DNA of 64,000 nt, taken from the NCBI GenBank assembly GCA_949126835.1, contig OX421499.1, forward strand, positions 22,444,990 through 22,508,989. Direction: 5' to 3'. The stretch is from Anisus vortex (Eukaryota; Mollusca; Gastropoda; Planorbidae). The first letter of the stretch is position 1, and the number at the start of each line of letters is the position of its first letter. Position numbers and translations under genes: made by a program. This document shows, piece after piece, positions 1-12,249 of this stretch. Below the pieces are notes generated by a model. It made no database searches. It was given only the letters and a program-made list of their open reading frames with translations, and was not told the origin of the DNA.

Positions 1-527
1 TATAACACTTATCCAATTTTTGAATGGTTCAATTCAGCTGGATTCAAGCTACGGGCTGCGAATGCTTTGAGTCGGTCTGTACCGTCGGCATGCCTATGAC
101 TTAGCGACGCACCGATTCCTTTCGGCGAAGCGTCATATTGTACCAGATGTGGTTGTATTGAACCAATAAATCAGAGGTACTGTTCATGTCCTTTGCATAG
201 TGAAAAACTGTTTCCTCTTGTCTCCCTCATTTCCAAGAAACGTCCTTTTTCGTAAGTTCGTACAATAGTACCAGCTCAGCAGAAAAATTCCTGAGGAACC
301 TGGACTAGTAGTTTATGAGGCCATGAAACAATGCGGCTTGGTGCCGGGTTTACGTGGTGCTTTACCAGTGACACTAGCTCAGAAAGATTTTGGTAGCTGG
401 TTTCTCAGAGGCAGTAAGCGTTTATATTAAATAGTAGGCATCTGGCCAAACCGTAGCTAAAAATACTTGCCTCCGTTTTTCTTCACCATCGATGCCATTT
501 GCACGGATAATTCAGCATACTCGTCCC
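1..527. other. No gene recognised
   Basis: Mixed-composition sequence with no convincing open frame, repeat partner or RNA gene. Confidence 0.6.
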
Positions 528-940
528 AATGAGGTCTATGCACAATTCCTTAGAGACAGAAAATCGATCACGTGATCCTATGTAATTTAAAACAAAAAAA
601 GCTGATTTTACATTGATCTTAATGACACCTATGCTTATTAAAAAAAATAATTTTTCACATAACCTTGAATATTGTGATATTATAAATGATGCTCACGGAA
701 GCAACAATGATTATAGACATACAATTATTAAAGAACAACACCTATTTGTTGATCTTTCAAAGGAAATCTACGAAAAGATTTTAGATTATTAATTTACATG
801 ATAATTTAGAGGTAGAATTTGCGCACCCAACAGAAGCGCAGTAAGTGCCCATCTCATTCAACTCATTGTTTATCAAGTAAGTATAACAATGATCACGTGA
901 CCTAAAAATACTTCTGCATAGACCTCATTCGACCCTAGTT
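528..940. repeat. Possible MITE with inverted ends
   Basis: Left block aatgaggtctatgca...cacgtgatc (531-575) and right block gatcacgtg...tgcatagacctcatt (890-934) are inverted copies. No coding capacity. Target duplication not found. Confidence 0.5.
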
Positions 941-1949
941 TAAACTGTTTGATATGCCCGATTAAAGGCATTTGAAAAAGAAATTAAATTACTGATAAAT
1001 ATATAGTTTATCTTCGTCCAATTTAATAAATCGGAAACGTAATAAACGCAGTGCAGAATTGTATTCAGACTTTTTTCTGGAAGAAAGGTTAACACATCAA
1101 ATATGGTGGAACAAGGACGCCGCTAACATACTAGAGAATTATGGGCCAACAACAAAAGGGACAGCACTCTCACAGTTCATACAAGGGAAAACAACACAAC
1201 AAATAGACATAATGATTTCAACACATTTCCTGCTAAATACTCCAGTGTTTAGCTTTACCTGTCCCAGCCACTTATTGACAGTAAATAACAACATTAAAAG
1301 TGAAATAAGTATTTGTAAAATCTTTGGCGTACAAAAGTCGGGCATTTTAACGGTTTTTAGCTTTGCCTGCAAGACGGAGAACACAGGGCTAAAAAGGAGG
1401 ACATGTCCTCCTTTTGATAGACGTCTGGCAACCCTAAGTGTACGTTAAAGAAAAACTAGACTGCGGAAAACAAAAAGCGTAAGTGATGTAACATAAGCCT
1501 CCTAAAGGACATAGCAAAACAAAGAAGTTAAAGTGACACTCAGTAACAAAAACAAAGTCCTAGATGAGGATTAATACAACTGGAACAATATTAAAGTAAC
1601 TCTCAAAAATACCAGCCAAGAAGTACTAGGCCCACTGAGAAATCACCTTAAGGAATGGATATCGGCAGCAACAATAATAACAACAAAAAAAGCAAAAAAT
1701 AAAAGAAGGGTGCAGTAAACAATAACTCAACTCTAACTGACAAAACAAAACACAGCAGAAAAGTATTCTCAAGTCAACAGAACATAAAAGCTGAGAAGAT
1801 AAAATATATACAGAGTCGCTGGCTGATGATGCAGAAGATGCAGTGTATCATGGTAACACAAAAGATCTCTACAACGCTATTATGAAAATAGCAGGGCGTG
1901 TGGCGCGCATGCCATAGGCTGCCGAACCCTGTTCTAGAACAGTCACTAG
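941..1949. other. Unassigned, with a transposon-end-like piece
   Basis: The stretch near 1380-1440 has the palindromic aggaggacatgtcctcct and ends tctggcaaccctaa, a common transposon-terminus style. Open frames at 1059-1448 and 1139-1384 cover the same stretch and show no family motif. Confidence 0.45.
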
Positions 1950-2070
1950 AATGGACTTCTTTCTACATAAACTTTATTGACTACAGAAAGCATTCGATAA
2001 TGTGGACAGATCGACCATATGGAAATTGCTAATACTCTATGAAGTCCCGTAAAAGCTAGTTAAGGACTTC
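1950..2070 (+). mobile_element. Short decayed LINE RT fragment
   Basis: Plus strand reads DYRKAFDNVDRSTIWKLLILYEVP after allowing one stop, a palm-motif fragment of an RTE/I-like LINE. No other RT motif flanks it. Confidence 0.55.
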
Positions 2071-3784
2071 GTGTGAAGATTTAGCAACATGCTTCTGTCG
2101 CACATTGATCATAAATCGTGGGAGACCTTTCTTGCAAACGCATCTCCTGGCGGTCATATGGTGCTTGATGGCACGCAAGTCACAGATGCCTCCATCACAG
2201 AAAGCAGCGAAGAGAAGCGAGCCAGGAGAATAGCCAGAGGCAGAGGAAAATGACATTTTGCCATCGTCATTTGGGGACGGACAAATGGCATATATATTGT
2301 TACGTGCCAAAGTTAAGGTACTATGTGAACGACACATGCTTGCTTTGGCAGGTGTTTGTTTAACGATTCATGCGCTAGAATAACACTCAGGTCATGAAGG
2401 GACTTCTTCTGGTTTCTTGGTCAGTGGGTGAGAACGGCTGAGCTGTGTAAGACTTTTTAAAACTTAAAATTTAAAGCGTAAGTGAGATTACTGTTACACA
2501 TCGTTTCTGTTCGGCATACTGTACGCTGTACAATTTTACTATTTTTGGTTATGCCTACTAGTATGACTTTCCATTAATCCTAATAAGGATTAATGATAGT
2601 TCCTCGAACGCATATTTAATATAATAGATCAAGGCGAATCTTTTCCTGATCAATGTAGAATCCATAGTCGTCATTTTAGAGCAATTCTTTTGGTGACCCT
2701 ATAATAATATAATAATCATATCTTGATTTAATGTGTGTTACTGTCTGCAAATTCCTTGGATGCTTCTTTTATGCTTCTTTTATTTGCAATACATTTTTCT
2801 ATTCAGCTGAATCCGGGAAGATCATTGTGAAAGTTATTTTTCCTTACATATTTGTTGTGGAGTTGTTGGTTATGTTTAAATCGGTTCACAATTCGCAATC
2901 TCCCTCTCATCCCCCTTATGACTAAGAGCCATTATATCAACTTAGTATATTCTCTTATATAAGCCGGAGATTGCTAGTCTTGACAATAATATATATAGAT
3001 ATTGTTTGACACCCATTGAATATAAACGTTACGAATCGAGAAATATAAGGGGGGACAGGACAGAGTAGGGGGAAGGGCATATTTGGCATATTTTTTCAAA
3101 AATAGAGTTGTTTAGTTTTTGCTAATAATATCTTGTTAAACCTAATTGTAACAAAAATGCATCAACTAAAATTGAAAAAATGTCGTTTTTGTACTGAAAT
3201 ATTGAGTTTGAAATATGTGTGTCGACTCAATTTCTTTGTCGATTCCTTGCCTTTAAATGCGTTTTTCTCAAAATGTGTTTTTTGTTGTGTTTGTGCTATG
3301 ATATTCGTAAAATAATAAAAAGCATTAAAAATAACAAGTTGAAATTTGGTGTGTTGCTTTAAATATTATATCTAGAGGTACTAGACTGGTTGTTAAGGTG
3401 AATGTATAATTACTTTGGCTGTAAAATGTATTTAAAAAAAAAATGTTAATAAATTATATACACAACTCCAATACTAAAATTAAAAAATTCATTAAAAAAA
3501 CATTTTTCAAAATATTCAATTAAAAATGTGTCTAGTACCTTAAATGGTAATAGTGCTACACAAAAACACTTTTGAAACCAAAATATCTATAATACTTTTA
3601 ACAATTTTACAACTTTTGTAATGTGTATTTATTTTCAAAATGGCGGCCGTAACCATGGCAACCATTTTTCTGTCATAAAAATTATTTATGTTTTAATCAA
3701 GGCCTCTTAAGGTATATATGTATATGTGATTAAAAATCATTTTGGTCCAGTAAAAACTGAATTAAAATTTTCAGCCCTAATCCC
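2071..3784. other. Unassigned AT-rich DNA
   Basis: Short open frames at 2056-2337, 2731-2925 and 3133-3315 lack recognisable motifs, and AT-rich low-complexity sequence dominates. No splice-consistent exon was found. Confidence 0.55.
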
Positions 3785-3995
3785 CCTATACTAGTGCTTA
3801 TGCTCGTCAAAATGGCAGAGAAACGAATGACTACAATGTGTTTTGTTAAGAGAGAAAGAAAAAAGACTATTACAATAAAGACAATGAACGTTTCTTTTCG
3901 GTATTTAGTATTTGTTCTTTTTAATTGTTTCCGGTCGCCCTGACCCTGGCATATGCATAATAATTGTTACTGTCAAGCTTCTGGTATTAAAACGT
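3785..3995 (+). repeat. Dispersed ~200-bp repeat, copy 1
   Basis: Shared block agaaacgaatgactacaatg, ttttgttaaga, aacgtttctttcggtattta, gttcttttt...tgtttccggtcgccc, gcatatgcataa and tgtcaagcttct. Other copies: 48180-48375 (+) and 52745-52945 (-). A partial copy is at 4150-4280. Class unknown. Confidence 0.78.
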
Positions 3996-4894
3996 AGCAA
4001 ACAGCTGTGTTGGCTTGACTTGTTATTAATAATATTAAATTAATAATAATATAATATCTAAAAGAAAAAAACAACATAAATACAAAACAATAAAAAAGGT
4101 AAATAATAAAAAAAATTAGAAAGACTATTTCAATGCAATAAAAACTAAATTGAGAAAGATTTTTTCGGTATTTAATTTGTGTTCTTGCTTATTGTATCAA
4201 TAAAACAGTATTGAGAATGTTTCTTTCGGTATTTATTTTTATTTTATATTGTTGCTGTCAAGCTTATGGTACCCGGTATTTGAAAGTAATCATTTATAGG
4301 CCTAACTTTTTTTTTTTTAAATAATTTGTATCATTTAATGTATAGAGTGTATACAGTCGCCTATTAAAGGATATTCTCAATAGCGACATAAATCAATTAA
4401 ATAGTTAAAACATTTGGTTACTTTTACTTAAAAGGATAATGCAAACAAAAATAATGAATAAAAGAAATAATTTGATAGACATTACGTCATGCGCTAGTAT
4501 TTTTTTTTAAGTAAACCATTGAAACTCTCCAAGCAAAATTGCGGTGCATAACTTTTAAAAAAGGTCTCGCCACATAAAAAAACAACAACAGCAGAATTGG
4601 TAAAACCCGAAAAGACCCTCGCGTTCAACATAGTGAATCTCGCGTTCAATATTGTAAATGAACGGAAACGGCCATTTGCTATGTACGGTTATATTGATTT
4701 GTATAGCTGGATATACTTTTTTTTATTTATAAAATTAAGTCATTCATGATTATAAGTCATAAAATAACATTATCTTTTGGAGTACGTTTCCGATTTATAC
4801 ATTTAACTTTTGTCCCGATTAGTCAAACGGCTTAGGAGCCTATAGCGAACAAACATATATATATATATAAATAAAAAAATAAATATCATATCAG

Positions 4895-6260
4895 ATATAT
4901 ATATAAATCTCAAAAGGTGTATGTATGTATGTATGTATGTATGTATGTATGTATGTATGTATGTATGTATGTATGTATGTATGTATGTATGTATGTATGT
5001 ATGTATGTATGTATGTATGTATGTATGTATGTATGTATGTAGGTGGATATGTACATACCGCATAATCGTTTTTAATACTGGACATAATGAGATGAAAATT
5101 GCTACAAATATTCTTTGTCTTAATGCGGTGGACACTGTCAAGGTTTTAAGAAAATTTAAATGACCGCAGTGGTCAGTTTGGTCAAAAAACGCTAATAAAA
5201 CGTCACATTTTGGTTTCATGTTGAAATTGCCGTTCCAACTTTATATAGTTTTTCGATCAATCGCGCTAAATATAAATAAGAAAAAAGGCCGCGCAGAGAT
5301 TATTTTTGTATGACGTCATCAAACTTTGCGTATTCATTTTAAATTATCTTTGCTTCAATGTGTGCTAATGTTCTTTATGAATGAATAGAACAAAATATAT
5401 TAATTTCCGTCGTAATTTATAGCGGGCAATTTTTAAATTGTTATAATGGGTAATGGGTAATGATTTTAATGGGTAATTTATGTTGTAGTGGGAAAAAAAA
5501 AACTCCATCACGTTTATATTCGTGTCGTATACGAAATATAAAATGTGTAGTTGTTGTGGGCAATCTCATTATAACTGCTTGAGTAGTTAAAGTGTATGTA
5601 AACATAACTTTTAGCCGGTTCGGAGGACCGGGCACATACCGGCTTGTCATATCATATCATATATATAATATATAAATCTCAAAAGGAATTATGTATGTAT
5701 GTATGTGGGTATGTGGGTATGTGTGTATGTACATGCCTAATAATCTTTTTAAATACTGGACAAAAAAACGTGAAATTTGCTACAAATAATTTTTGCGTTA
5801 CGGCTGTGAACACTGTCAAGGTTTTAAAAAAAATTAAATGACCACAGTGATCAGTTTGGTCAAAAAAAGGCCAAAAAAAAGACAATTTTGGGTTCAGGTT
5901 AAAAATGTCAGTGCGACTTTTTATAGTTTTTCGATCAATCGCGCTAAAAATAAATGAGAAAAAATGACGCGCTGAGATTATTTCTGTATTGCGTCATCAA
6001 ACTTCGCGCAGAGATAGCTATAGCTGTCTTTTTTTATGACGTCATCAAATTGTGCGTATTCATTTTAAATCAACTTCACTTCAACGTTTGCTAATGTACT
6101 TTATGAATGAATAGAACAAAATATATTAACGTTTTAATTTGCGTCGTAATTTATAGCGGGCAATTTTTAAATTTTATAATGGGTAATGATTAATGGTTTT
6201 AATGGGTAACTTACGTTTTAGCGAGCAAATAAAAAAATCCTTCACGTTTTAATTCGTTTT
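4895..6260 (+). repeat. Two diverged copies of an ATGT-seeded interspersed repeat
   Basis: Copy 1 (about 4895-5540) and copy 2 (about 5655-6260) share aaatctcaaaagg, a tetranucleotide tract, a tacat...taat spacer, cactgtcaaggttttaa, the imperfect palindrome gaccgcagtggtc, cagtttggtcaaaaaa, tttttcgatcaatcgcgcta and agcgggcaatttttaaat. Copy 1 has ~30 ATGT units (4919-5041); copy 2 has only a short degenerate tract. Layout resembles non-autonomous Helentron-type elements with an internal microsatellite; that class is an inference. Confidence 0.8.
4919..5041 (+). repeat. (ATGT)n microsatellite, about 30 units
   Basis: Uninterrupted tetranucleotide run inside copy 1 of the interspersed repeat. 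Open frames across it (YIHT and MYVC repeats) are artefacts of the repeat. Confidence 0.98.
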
Positions 6261-6734
6261 GTATAGGTCCGCAGAAGAGGTATAGAACAGAATGCGCAAT
6301 CGCATTTTTTTCTGTTTTGGGCAGTAATACCGACGCCATACTAAGCTTATTTAAACGCAGCGGTCCTGGTTACACTTTATATTTATGCTTATTTAGCTAC
6401 AATATCTTTTTCTTCAAATCTACAAGTTCGAACAAGCAAAGCTAATGTTTCAGGCAAAATGTGGTAAAACGGTTGTGTAATAAACTACAACAATGATGCG
6501 ACAACCATTGATTATCGTAACAACAAGCATGTCAAACTGCATGGCTTTCCTGACTCCATAAAGTTTAAACAACGGGATAAACAACCCCATATTAACCTAT
6601 TATGAATTATATTACAATTTCCATCTATAATTTTAAAACATTATTTTGGTTTTAAAAGTATTTATTTATGTACCGGTAGCCGTAGCAATTTAGTTACCGG
6701 TACCGAGCTACGCCTAAGCTATTTTTTCAAATGA

Positions 6735-8115
6735 TTACCGGGAAATCTGACCCCGGAAATTATAGACCTGTTTCTCTAACAAGCATAACATGTTAATTAC
6801 TTGAACATATAATATATTGTAGTATAGTAAATCATCTAGACAAACTAAATGCACTGTGCCCACACCAACATGGCTTCAGGAAAAATAGATCATGTGAGAC
6901 TCAATTGATAGGCTTAATAGATGACTTGTCTAAGGGATTAGATAATAACAACCAAATTGATGCTATATTACTAGATTTTTCAAAAGCATTTGATAAAGTT
7001 CATCATTCTAGTCTTCTTAAAAAACTTAAATACTTTGGCATCTCTGGTCCCTTACATCAGTGGATTCAGGACTTTCTTATAGGCAGAGAACAAACAGTGA
7101 TAATAAATGGCTCTAAGTCATCACCAATAACAGTAAACTCAGGAGTTCCACAAGGAACTGTTCTAGGGCCCCTACTATTTCTAATTTACATTAATGATCT
7201 GCCAAATTGCATCAACACAGGCACAAAAGTAAGATTATTTGCTGATGATTGCATAATTTATAGAATAATAAAGACAGGAAAAGATAGTGAACTTTTACAA
7301 AAAGACCTAGATGAACTACAAAAATGGGAATCAAACTGGAGTATGTCTTTTCACCCAGAAAAATGCCATTTAATAAGGGTATCCAAGAAAAAGAAACAAA
7401 TAATAACAAACTACTTCATTCATGGTAAAGAACTAACTCAAACTAGCAATGCTAAGTATCTAGGAGTAATAATAAATGATAAGTTATCTTGGAACCCTCA
7501 CATTGATGAAGTAATTAAAAAATCAAACAAAACATTAGGATTAATAAAAAGGAACTTTTACAAATGTAATAAGAATATAAAACTAAAATGCTATCTCACA
7601 TTAGTTAGGCCTATACTAGAATATGCAGGATCTGTATGGGACCCACCAACTAAAGAAAACATTAAAAAATTAGAACAAATTCAAAAAAGAGCTGCAAGGT
7701 TTATAACTAGTGAATATTCCCAATTGACAAGAGTAACACCATTAGTCAAATAACTAAACCTAGAAACACTAGAGGACAGAAGGGCAAAGAGTAAAGTAGT
7801 AATAATACATAAGGCATTAAACTCTAATTTAGAAATACAACCCAATAACAATCTGTTGCAAAGCTCAGATAAACATAAAGACAAAAACACCTTCCTTGTC
7901 CCTTATGCGAGAACAAATGCATATAAGTACTCTTTCTTCCCGAGTGGCATTCGGGCATGGAATGGGTTGCCTGAACAAACCATGAAAACCAATAACCTAA
8001 CATCATTTAAAACATTAATAAAAATGCAAGACTAGACTCGGACCACGGATTAGCGTAGGACGCAATAATCTTCTTTATAGAAGGAGCGTCTGTAATGTAT
8101 AAGATAAGATGAAAG
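6735..8115 (+). mobile_element. CR1/Jockey-type non-LTR retrotransposon (LINE A), 5' truncated
   Basis: The fragment starts inside the RT domain (PGNYRPVSLTS, one upstream stop). It runs through a 282-codon open frame, two further stops in the C-terminal region, and a 3' UTR ending in the tail ataagataagat. The RT-proximal 3' half (VPYARTNAYKYSFFPSGIRA, WNGLPEQ) and the tail recur at five other places in the window, mostly as short 3' fragments. Confidence 0.9.
6905..7753 (+). CDS. LINE A reverse transcriptase, partial
   Basis: The longest uninterrupted stretch of the LINE A RT, 282 residues. It shows LLDFSKAFDKVHH (palm motif with the first Asp), SGVPQGTVLGPLLFLIYIND, the catalytic RLFADDCIIY, and KYLGVIINDKLSWNPHI of the thumb side. 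It continues in frame past the TAA at 7751 with LNLETLEDRRAKSKV. It lacks the endonuclease half, so it is not autonomous. Confidence 0.92.
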   Translation: MIGLIDDLSKGLDNNNQIDAILLDFSKAFDKVHHSSLLKKLKYFGISGPLHQWIQDFLIGREQTVIINGSKSSPITVNSGVPQGTVLGPLLFLIYINDLPNCINTGTKVRLFADDCIIYRIIKTGKDSELLQKDLDELQKWESNWSMSFHPEKCHLIRVSKKKKQIITNYFIHGKELTQTSNAKYLGVIINDKLSWNPHIDEVIKKSNKTLGLIKRNFYKCNKNIKLKCYLTLVRPILEYAGSVWDPPTKENIKKLEQIQKRAARFITSEYSQLTRVTPLVK

Positions 8116-9489
8116 GGCCTATATATTTACATCATATTGGCCTAATCCTATAATGTTGAAAAGAAAATGGGTAATTAAGTCAAATTTATATAAAAGTAAG
8201 CCTATAATGAAAGATAATGTAGGCCCTATATATATTGTATATATTTATGGTAGACGTAGATATCCTTTCTCATTTTACTATAGTAGCGTCTCTAGCGACC
8301 GCTGCATTGCGCAAAAAAAAAAAATGGCGGAAGCTAGCTTCACTTTTAGTGACTGCGTATATATGGATTGCGCATTCTGTTCTATGCCTATTCTGTGTAT
8401 ACGTCTTATAAACTTTGTAGCGGGAAATTTGTATATTGCCTGGCAATGTTTAAATTTGCCGGGACCAACTTTTTAAAGTTTTAATTCATGTCGTATACGT
8501 TGTATAAACTATGATTCATATGGTTTTCATTTGTTATTGATTTTCCTGTTGAATTTAAAATTTAATTCTAAATTTGCTTCCAACGCAACAATAAATAAAT
8601 AGCAAATAACACCAACAAAAACAAAAAAAATAAAATAAAAAAATATTGAGCTACGACTAATGTTGTCGCAAAAAATATATCAAACAATCATTTTTAAATT
8701 AACAGTACTTTTAAAATGACATGTGAGTTCTGCTTTACAGAAAGAGTTTAATTACCCAATAAACTCACACCATTACATCAACGTGGTCATACGTTGAGCA
8801 AGAAATAAAAAAAAATGATTCTTATTTGTTTTTCCTTTTTAGTTGTATATTGAATTGGTGTATATTAAAGTGTGCAAAACAACAATTAAAAAAAAAACTG
8901 ACCACATAAAAAAAACATACTACCATATTATGTATAATGCAAAAACAAAACTAAAAAATCTATAATGTGTCAAGCATATTCTACACAAAACCTGTTCGAA
9001 GAATCGGGCACTCATCTGCTAGTATAAATATATAAACAAACATATAAACAAACTCACGGTAATTATATATGTTAATGATTCAAGAGTAAATAAGTAAAGA
9101 AATTGACAATGACTTCTATAAGCTAATCCTAAATTACAAAATAATACAGAAGTACACTGGAAATATTCAATTAAAGCCACCGTCAAATACATATGTACTA
9201 TCTATGAATATAAATACGTTTAGACACTTATGACAAACTCTATGCCATGTTGTAGGAAAATATATTTCTTAAATTACAACATTCAATGTCACGTCATAAT
9301 GTCTGTCATAAGAAGATGCAATAAATGCATTGTGTTTTGCAAACCAAACAATATCCTTTACTGGTTACTGGAATTTATGATTTTTTGAAATATATTTAAT
9401 GTTTTACTATAGTGACAAAAGCAAGCAATGTTAATTTTACTCGTTATCTTTTTATGCAAACTTATTATCAACACCATTGTTCATGACAT
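8116..9489. other. Repeat debris between LINE A and solo LTR
   Basis: 8230-8530 shares pieces (ggattgcgcattctgttcta reversed, taattcatgtcgtatac) with the ATGT-seeded repeats at 5.5 and 6.3 kb. Near 8990-9025 lies ctgttcgaagaatcgggcac and then ctgctag, similar to gttcggaggaccgggcac at 5620. The rest is AT-rich. Confidence 0.5.
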
Positions 9490-9946
9490 TGTTACGAATA
9501 TCGGTCATAGATGAATGACGTACTAAGGCATTGACCTCTTAACAAGTGCGTATTAGAGTCCAAGGTTTGACCTTTCTGCTCTGAGGGCAGTTTAAATAAA
9601 ATAATTCGTCCAACCCCGTGAAAATTGAAGGTTATAATTCTGGATCGCAGTATTCTATAGAGCAAGAGATTAAAATGCGTATTAGCACCCTGTAGAATCT
9701 TCAATAATAGTTTTCTTTGTAAAGTCTCTACCTCCTTAAAGTTAGTTCAGTTTGAAAGTTTGTAGAGAGAAGTCGCTATATTGATACTTGTATATTATAT
9801 GAAATTTTATGAAACTCTTATGTTGCCATCAGTTGATGCATTTACTTATAGTTTATCTTGAGTCTACAATTTAAATAAAATTGTTTATTCAACAACTGGA
9901 GTTGTTTAATCTATTACTGTTGAGAAAGGTGTTGAAGATAATTATA

Positions 9947-11130
9947 ATAATAATAATAATAATAACGGTGCTTATATAGCGCATATCCCGTTGGTAACAG
10001 TTCTATGCGCAGACGACAGTTACAGAATACATACAGACAACGAAATATATAGTAATACGCTAATTCTGCTGACGAAATAGGTGAGTCTTCAGCCGGCTCC
10101 TGAAGGTGTCATAGCTAGGGCTCTGGCGAAGCTGTAGTGGGAGGTGATTCCAAGCGGACGGTCCTGCGTAGGAAAATGAACGTTCGCCAGCGGACACCAG
10201 CTTCACACGAGGGATCCGCAGAGTAAGCGCGTCAGATGTCGAACGAAGTGGGCGGGACTGGGTGTAGAGCTCCATACAAGAGCGAAGATAATCCGGGGCG
10301 CAGTTTTTCAGGCACCTATAACAGAGGGAAGCCAGCTTATATGAGATCCGGTTGTTGATGGGTAGCCAGTGCAGAGATCGGAGCAGAGGATTGATATCAT
10401 TTGACTTCTTCTTCTTGAGAACTATTCGGGCTGCGCAGTTCTGGATACGTTGGAGTCCTTGAAGGGAGGAGGCCGAGAGACCAGCCAAAAGCGAATTACA
10501 ATAGTCCAAGCGGGAAAATAGGAGAGAGATGATGAGCTTAACACAAGCTTCCTTGGTGAGATAACGACGGATGGCGGCAATACGACGCAGATGGAAGAAG
10601 CAGATTTTGGTGAGGAAGGAGATGTGGGTTTGCATGGACAGCGTGGAGTCCAGATAGACGCCAAGGCTTTTGGTAGTCGGGGAGAAAGGCACAGTTGCAT
10701 CAGCCAGCTTAAGATCGGACGCAGTGAGGTACACGATCCTCTGTCTCGTACCGACGATAAGAGCTTCAGTCTTCTCACTGTTAAGCTTCAACTTGTTTTC
10801 CGTCATCCAGCTCTGGATGTCCAGGAAACAGATGGAGATGGAAGCAAGGAGCCTGTCGAAGCCCTCAGGCTCTGCACTGTTATACAGCTGGGTGTCATCG
10901 GCGAAAGAATGATATTTGAGGTTGTGGCGTTCGATGACAAAGGATAGGTGTTGAGTGTAAAGGGTGAAAAGAAGTGGACCAAGGACAGACCCCTGCGGCA
11001 CACCATAGCAGACGTGAACAGGCTGGGAGAATATGGACTCAATCATAACGGTCTGGGAGCGATTCTGAAGATAGTTCATGAACCAGGAGAGGGCGATGTC
11101 TTGAATGCCAAATGTAGACCTGAGGCGATC
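9947..11130 (-). mobile_element. L2/CR1-like LINE, 5' truncated insertion
   Basis: Inserted in the solo LTR with a 7-bp target duplication aattata (9940-9946, 11131-11137). On the minus strand the 3' end reads gcgctatataagcaccg followed by an (ATT)n tail. The frame is open from the truncation point (RLRSTFGIQDIALSWF) to the stop at 10060, so the copy is fairly young. Confidence 0.93.
10060..11079 (-). CDS. L2-like LINE reverse transcriptase, C-terminal part
   Basis: 339 codons from the first Met; the open frame really starts at the insertion boundary (~11128). It shows YGVPQGSVLGPLLFTLYTQH, the catalytic YHSFADDTQLYN, SLGVYLDSTLSMQTHI, then SRLDYCNSLLAGL and LRSLHWLPINNRISYKL. These are typical of the L2/CR1 group. 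The fingers region and endonuclease are missing. It ends RLKTHLFRQQN. Confidence 0.95.
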   Translation of the reverse strand: MNYLQNRSQTVMIESIFSQPVHVCYGVPQGSVLGPLLFTLYTQHLSFVIERHNLKYHSFADDTQLYNSAEPEGFDRLLASISICFLDIQSWMTENKLKLNSEKTEALIVGTRQRIVYLTASDLKLADATVPFSPTTKSLGVYLDSTLSMQTHISFLTKICFFHLRRIAAIRRYLTKEACVKLIISLLFSRLDYCNSLLAGLSASSLQGLQRIQNCAARIVLKKKKSNDINPLLRSLHWLPINNRISYKLASLCYRCLKNCAPDYLRSCMELYTQSRPLRSTSDALTLRIPRVKLVSAGERSFSYAGPSAWNHLPLQLRQSPSYDTFRSRLKTHLFRQQN

Positions 11131-12045
11131 AATTATACCGAATATAACTACATTACTGCATAGACCTGTCAGTCAAGGAACCCCTAGCTTGGGCTACAGA
11201 TTAGCAGAATCTAGAGACTTCTAATAAAGATACAACTATAATCATTGAATCCGATTTAACGAGTCGTAATAAAGGTCATCATAGTGACAGTCCATAACAA
11301 CATTAATAGATTTTTAACTAGTTTTTCTATCGATTAGCTTTTGTAAAGTTCATTTAATTCTATACAACAATTCTAAGAAAATGTTCGAAGACAGTAAAAA
11401 AATTAGGTTAACGTGAAACATCGAAAAATAGTTTAAGATCTCCGAAACAGAATAAAAATGTTGTACCTAGAAAAACGCTTGTAAAACAAAGAGCAAAAAC
11501 ATACCAGAAACTATATTAGACAATATAAAATGTACCTGTTTGCAGTTACTTGATTACGTTTATAAGAAAGCTTCAGCGATACAGAAATGCAATTCTTCGA
11601 CCTCCGGAACAAGATTACACAAAATGTAGTCAATAATACATGGTCAATGAGCCGTTTCAACTTGTCTAAGCGTAACTATTCTTAATAAAGTAAACTAAAT
11701 TTTGTTTGTACACGTCTGATCAAATATTTCAAAAATCGATTTTTATTTTTTTCATTAAGGTTATTTATAACAACCAATCAATAAATAAGTAAGGTTATAA
11801 GTTCGTTTTGGGTTCAAGCATAACGGTAGTTTGATTTTTTTTTTAATGTATTGTATAGAAAGTATGTTTATCTTTAGCCAACTCAATGCAAGCTTAGCAA
11901 CTACAGGCATTGACAAGTTTTGTTTTTAAAGTATTACATGTTCACTCAACCGAATTATTGCGTTACAAATACCACGTAAAATTAATAACATGCTAAATTC
12001 GCCGTCGTTGTACGGGGGAAAAAAATACATAGGCCGTATCTTACC

Positions 12046-12235
12046 TTATATAATTACATACGCTCATTCTATAAAGAAGATTATTGCGCCGGAGTCTAGT
12101 CTTGCATTGCTATTAGTGTTTTTAGTTATGTTAATTAAATTACTGCTTTACCGGGTTTGTTCAGGCTACCACGCCCGGATGCGACTCGGGAAGAAAGAGT
12201 ACTTATATGCAGTTTTTCTTGTTTAAGGGATAGGC
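12046..12235 (-). mobile_element. LINE A 3' fragment
   Basis: Minus-strand copy of the LINE A 3' end: aactgcatataagtactctt, tcttcccgag, then atgcaagactagactcc and caataatcttctttatag. It has a small internal deletion and a diverged tail (ataaggtaagat). Confidence 0.8.
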
Positions 12236-12249
12236 TACATATCAAAATT

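Larger units (their letters stand above)
9490..11299 (+). mobile_element. Solo LTR (copy 1) with a LINE inserted in it
   Basis: The LTR begins TGTTACGAATATC and ends CCATAACA, with a 4-bp target duplication acat (9486-9489, 11300-11303). Removing the inserted LINE (9947-11130) and one duplicated aattata leaves 619 bp, matching the uninterrupted copy at 33005-33621. No internal retroelement sequence adjoins it. The TGTTACGA start resembles that of the Gmr1-like LTR. Confidence 0.92.

Noticed and set aside
4803..5219. Open frames rich in YIHT or MYVC
   Set aside because: They are translations of the (ATGT)n microsatellite.
10591..11163. Plus-strand open frames of 71-118 codons
   Set aside because: Shadows of the L2-like LINE RT on the minus strand.
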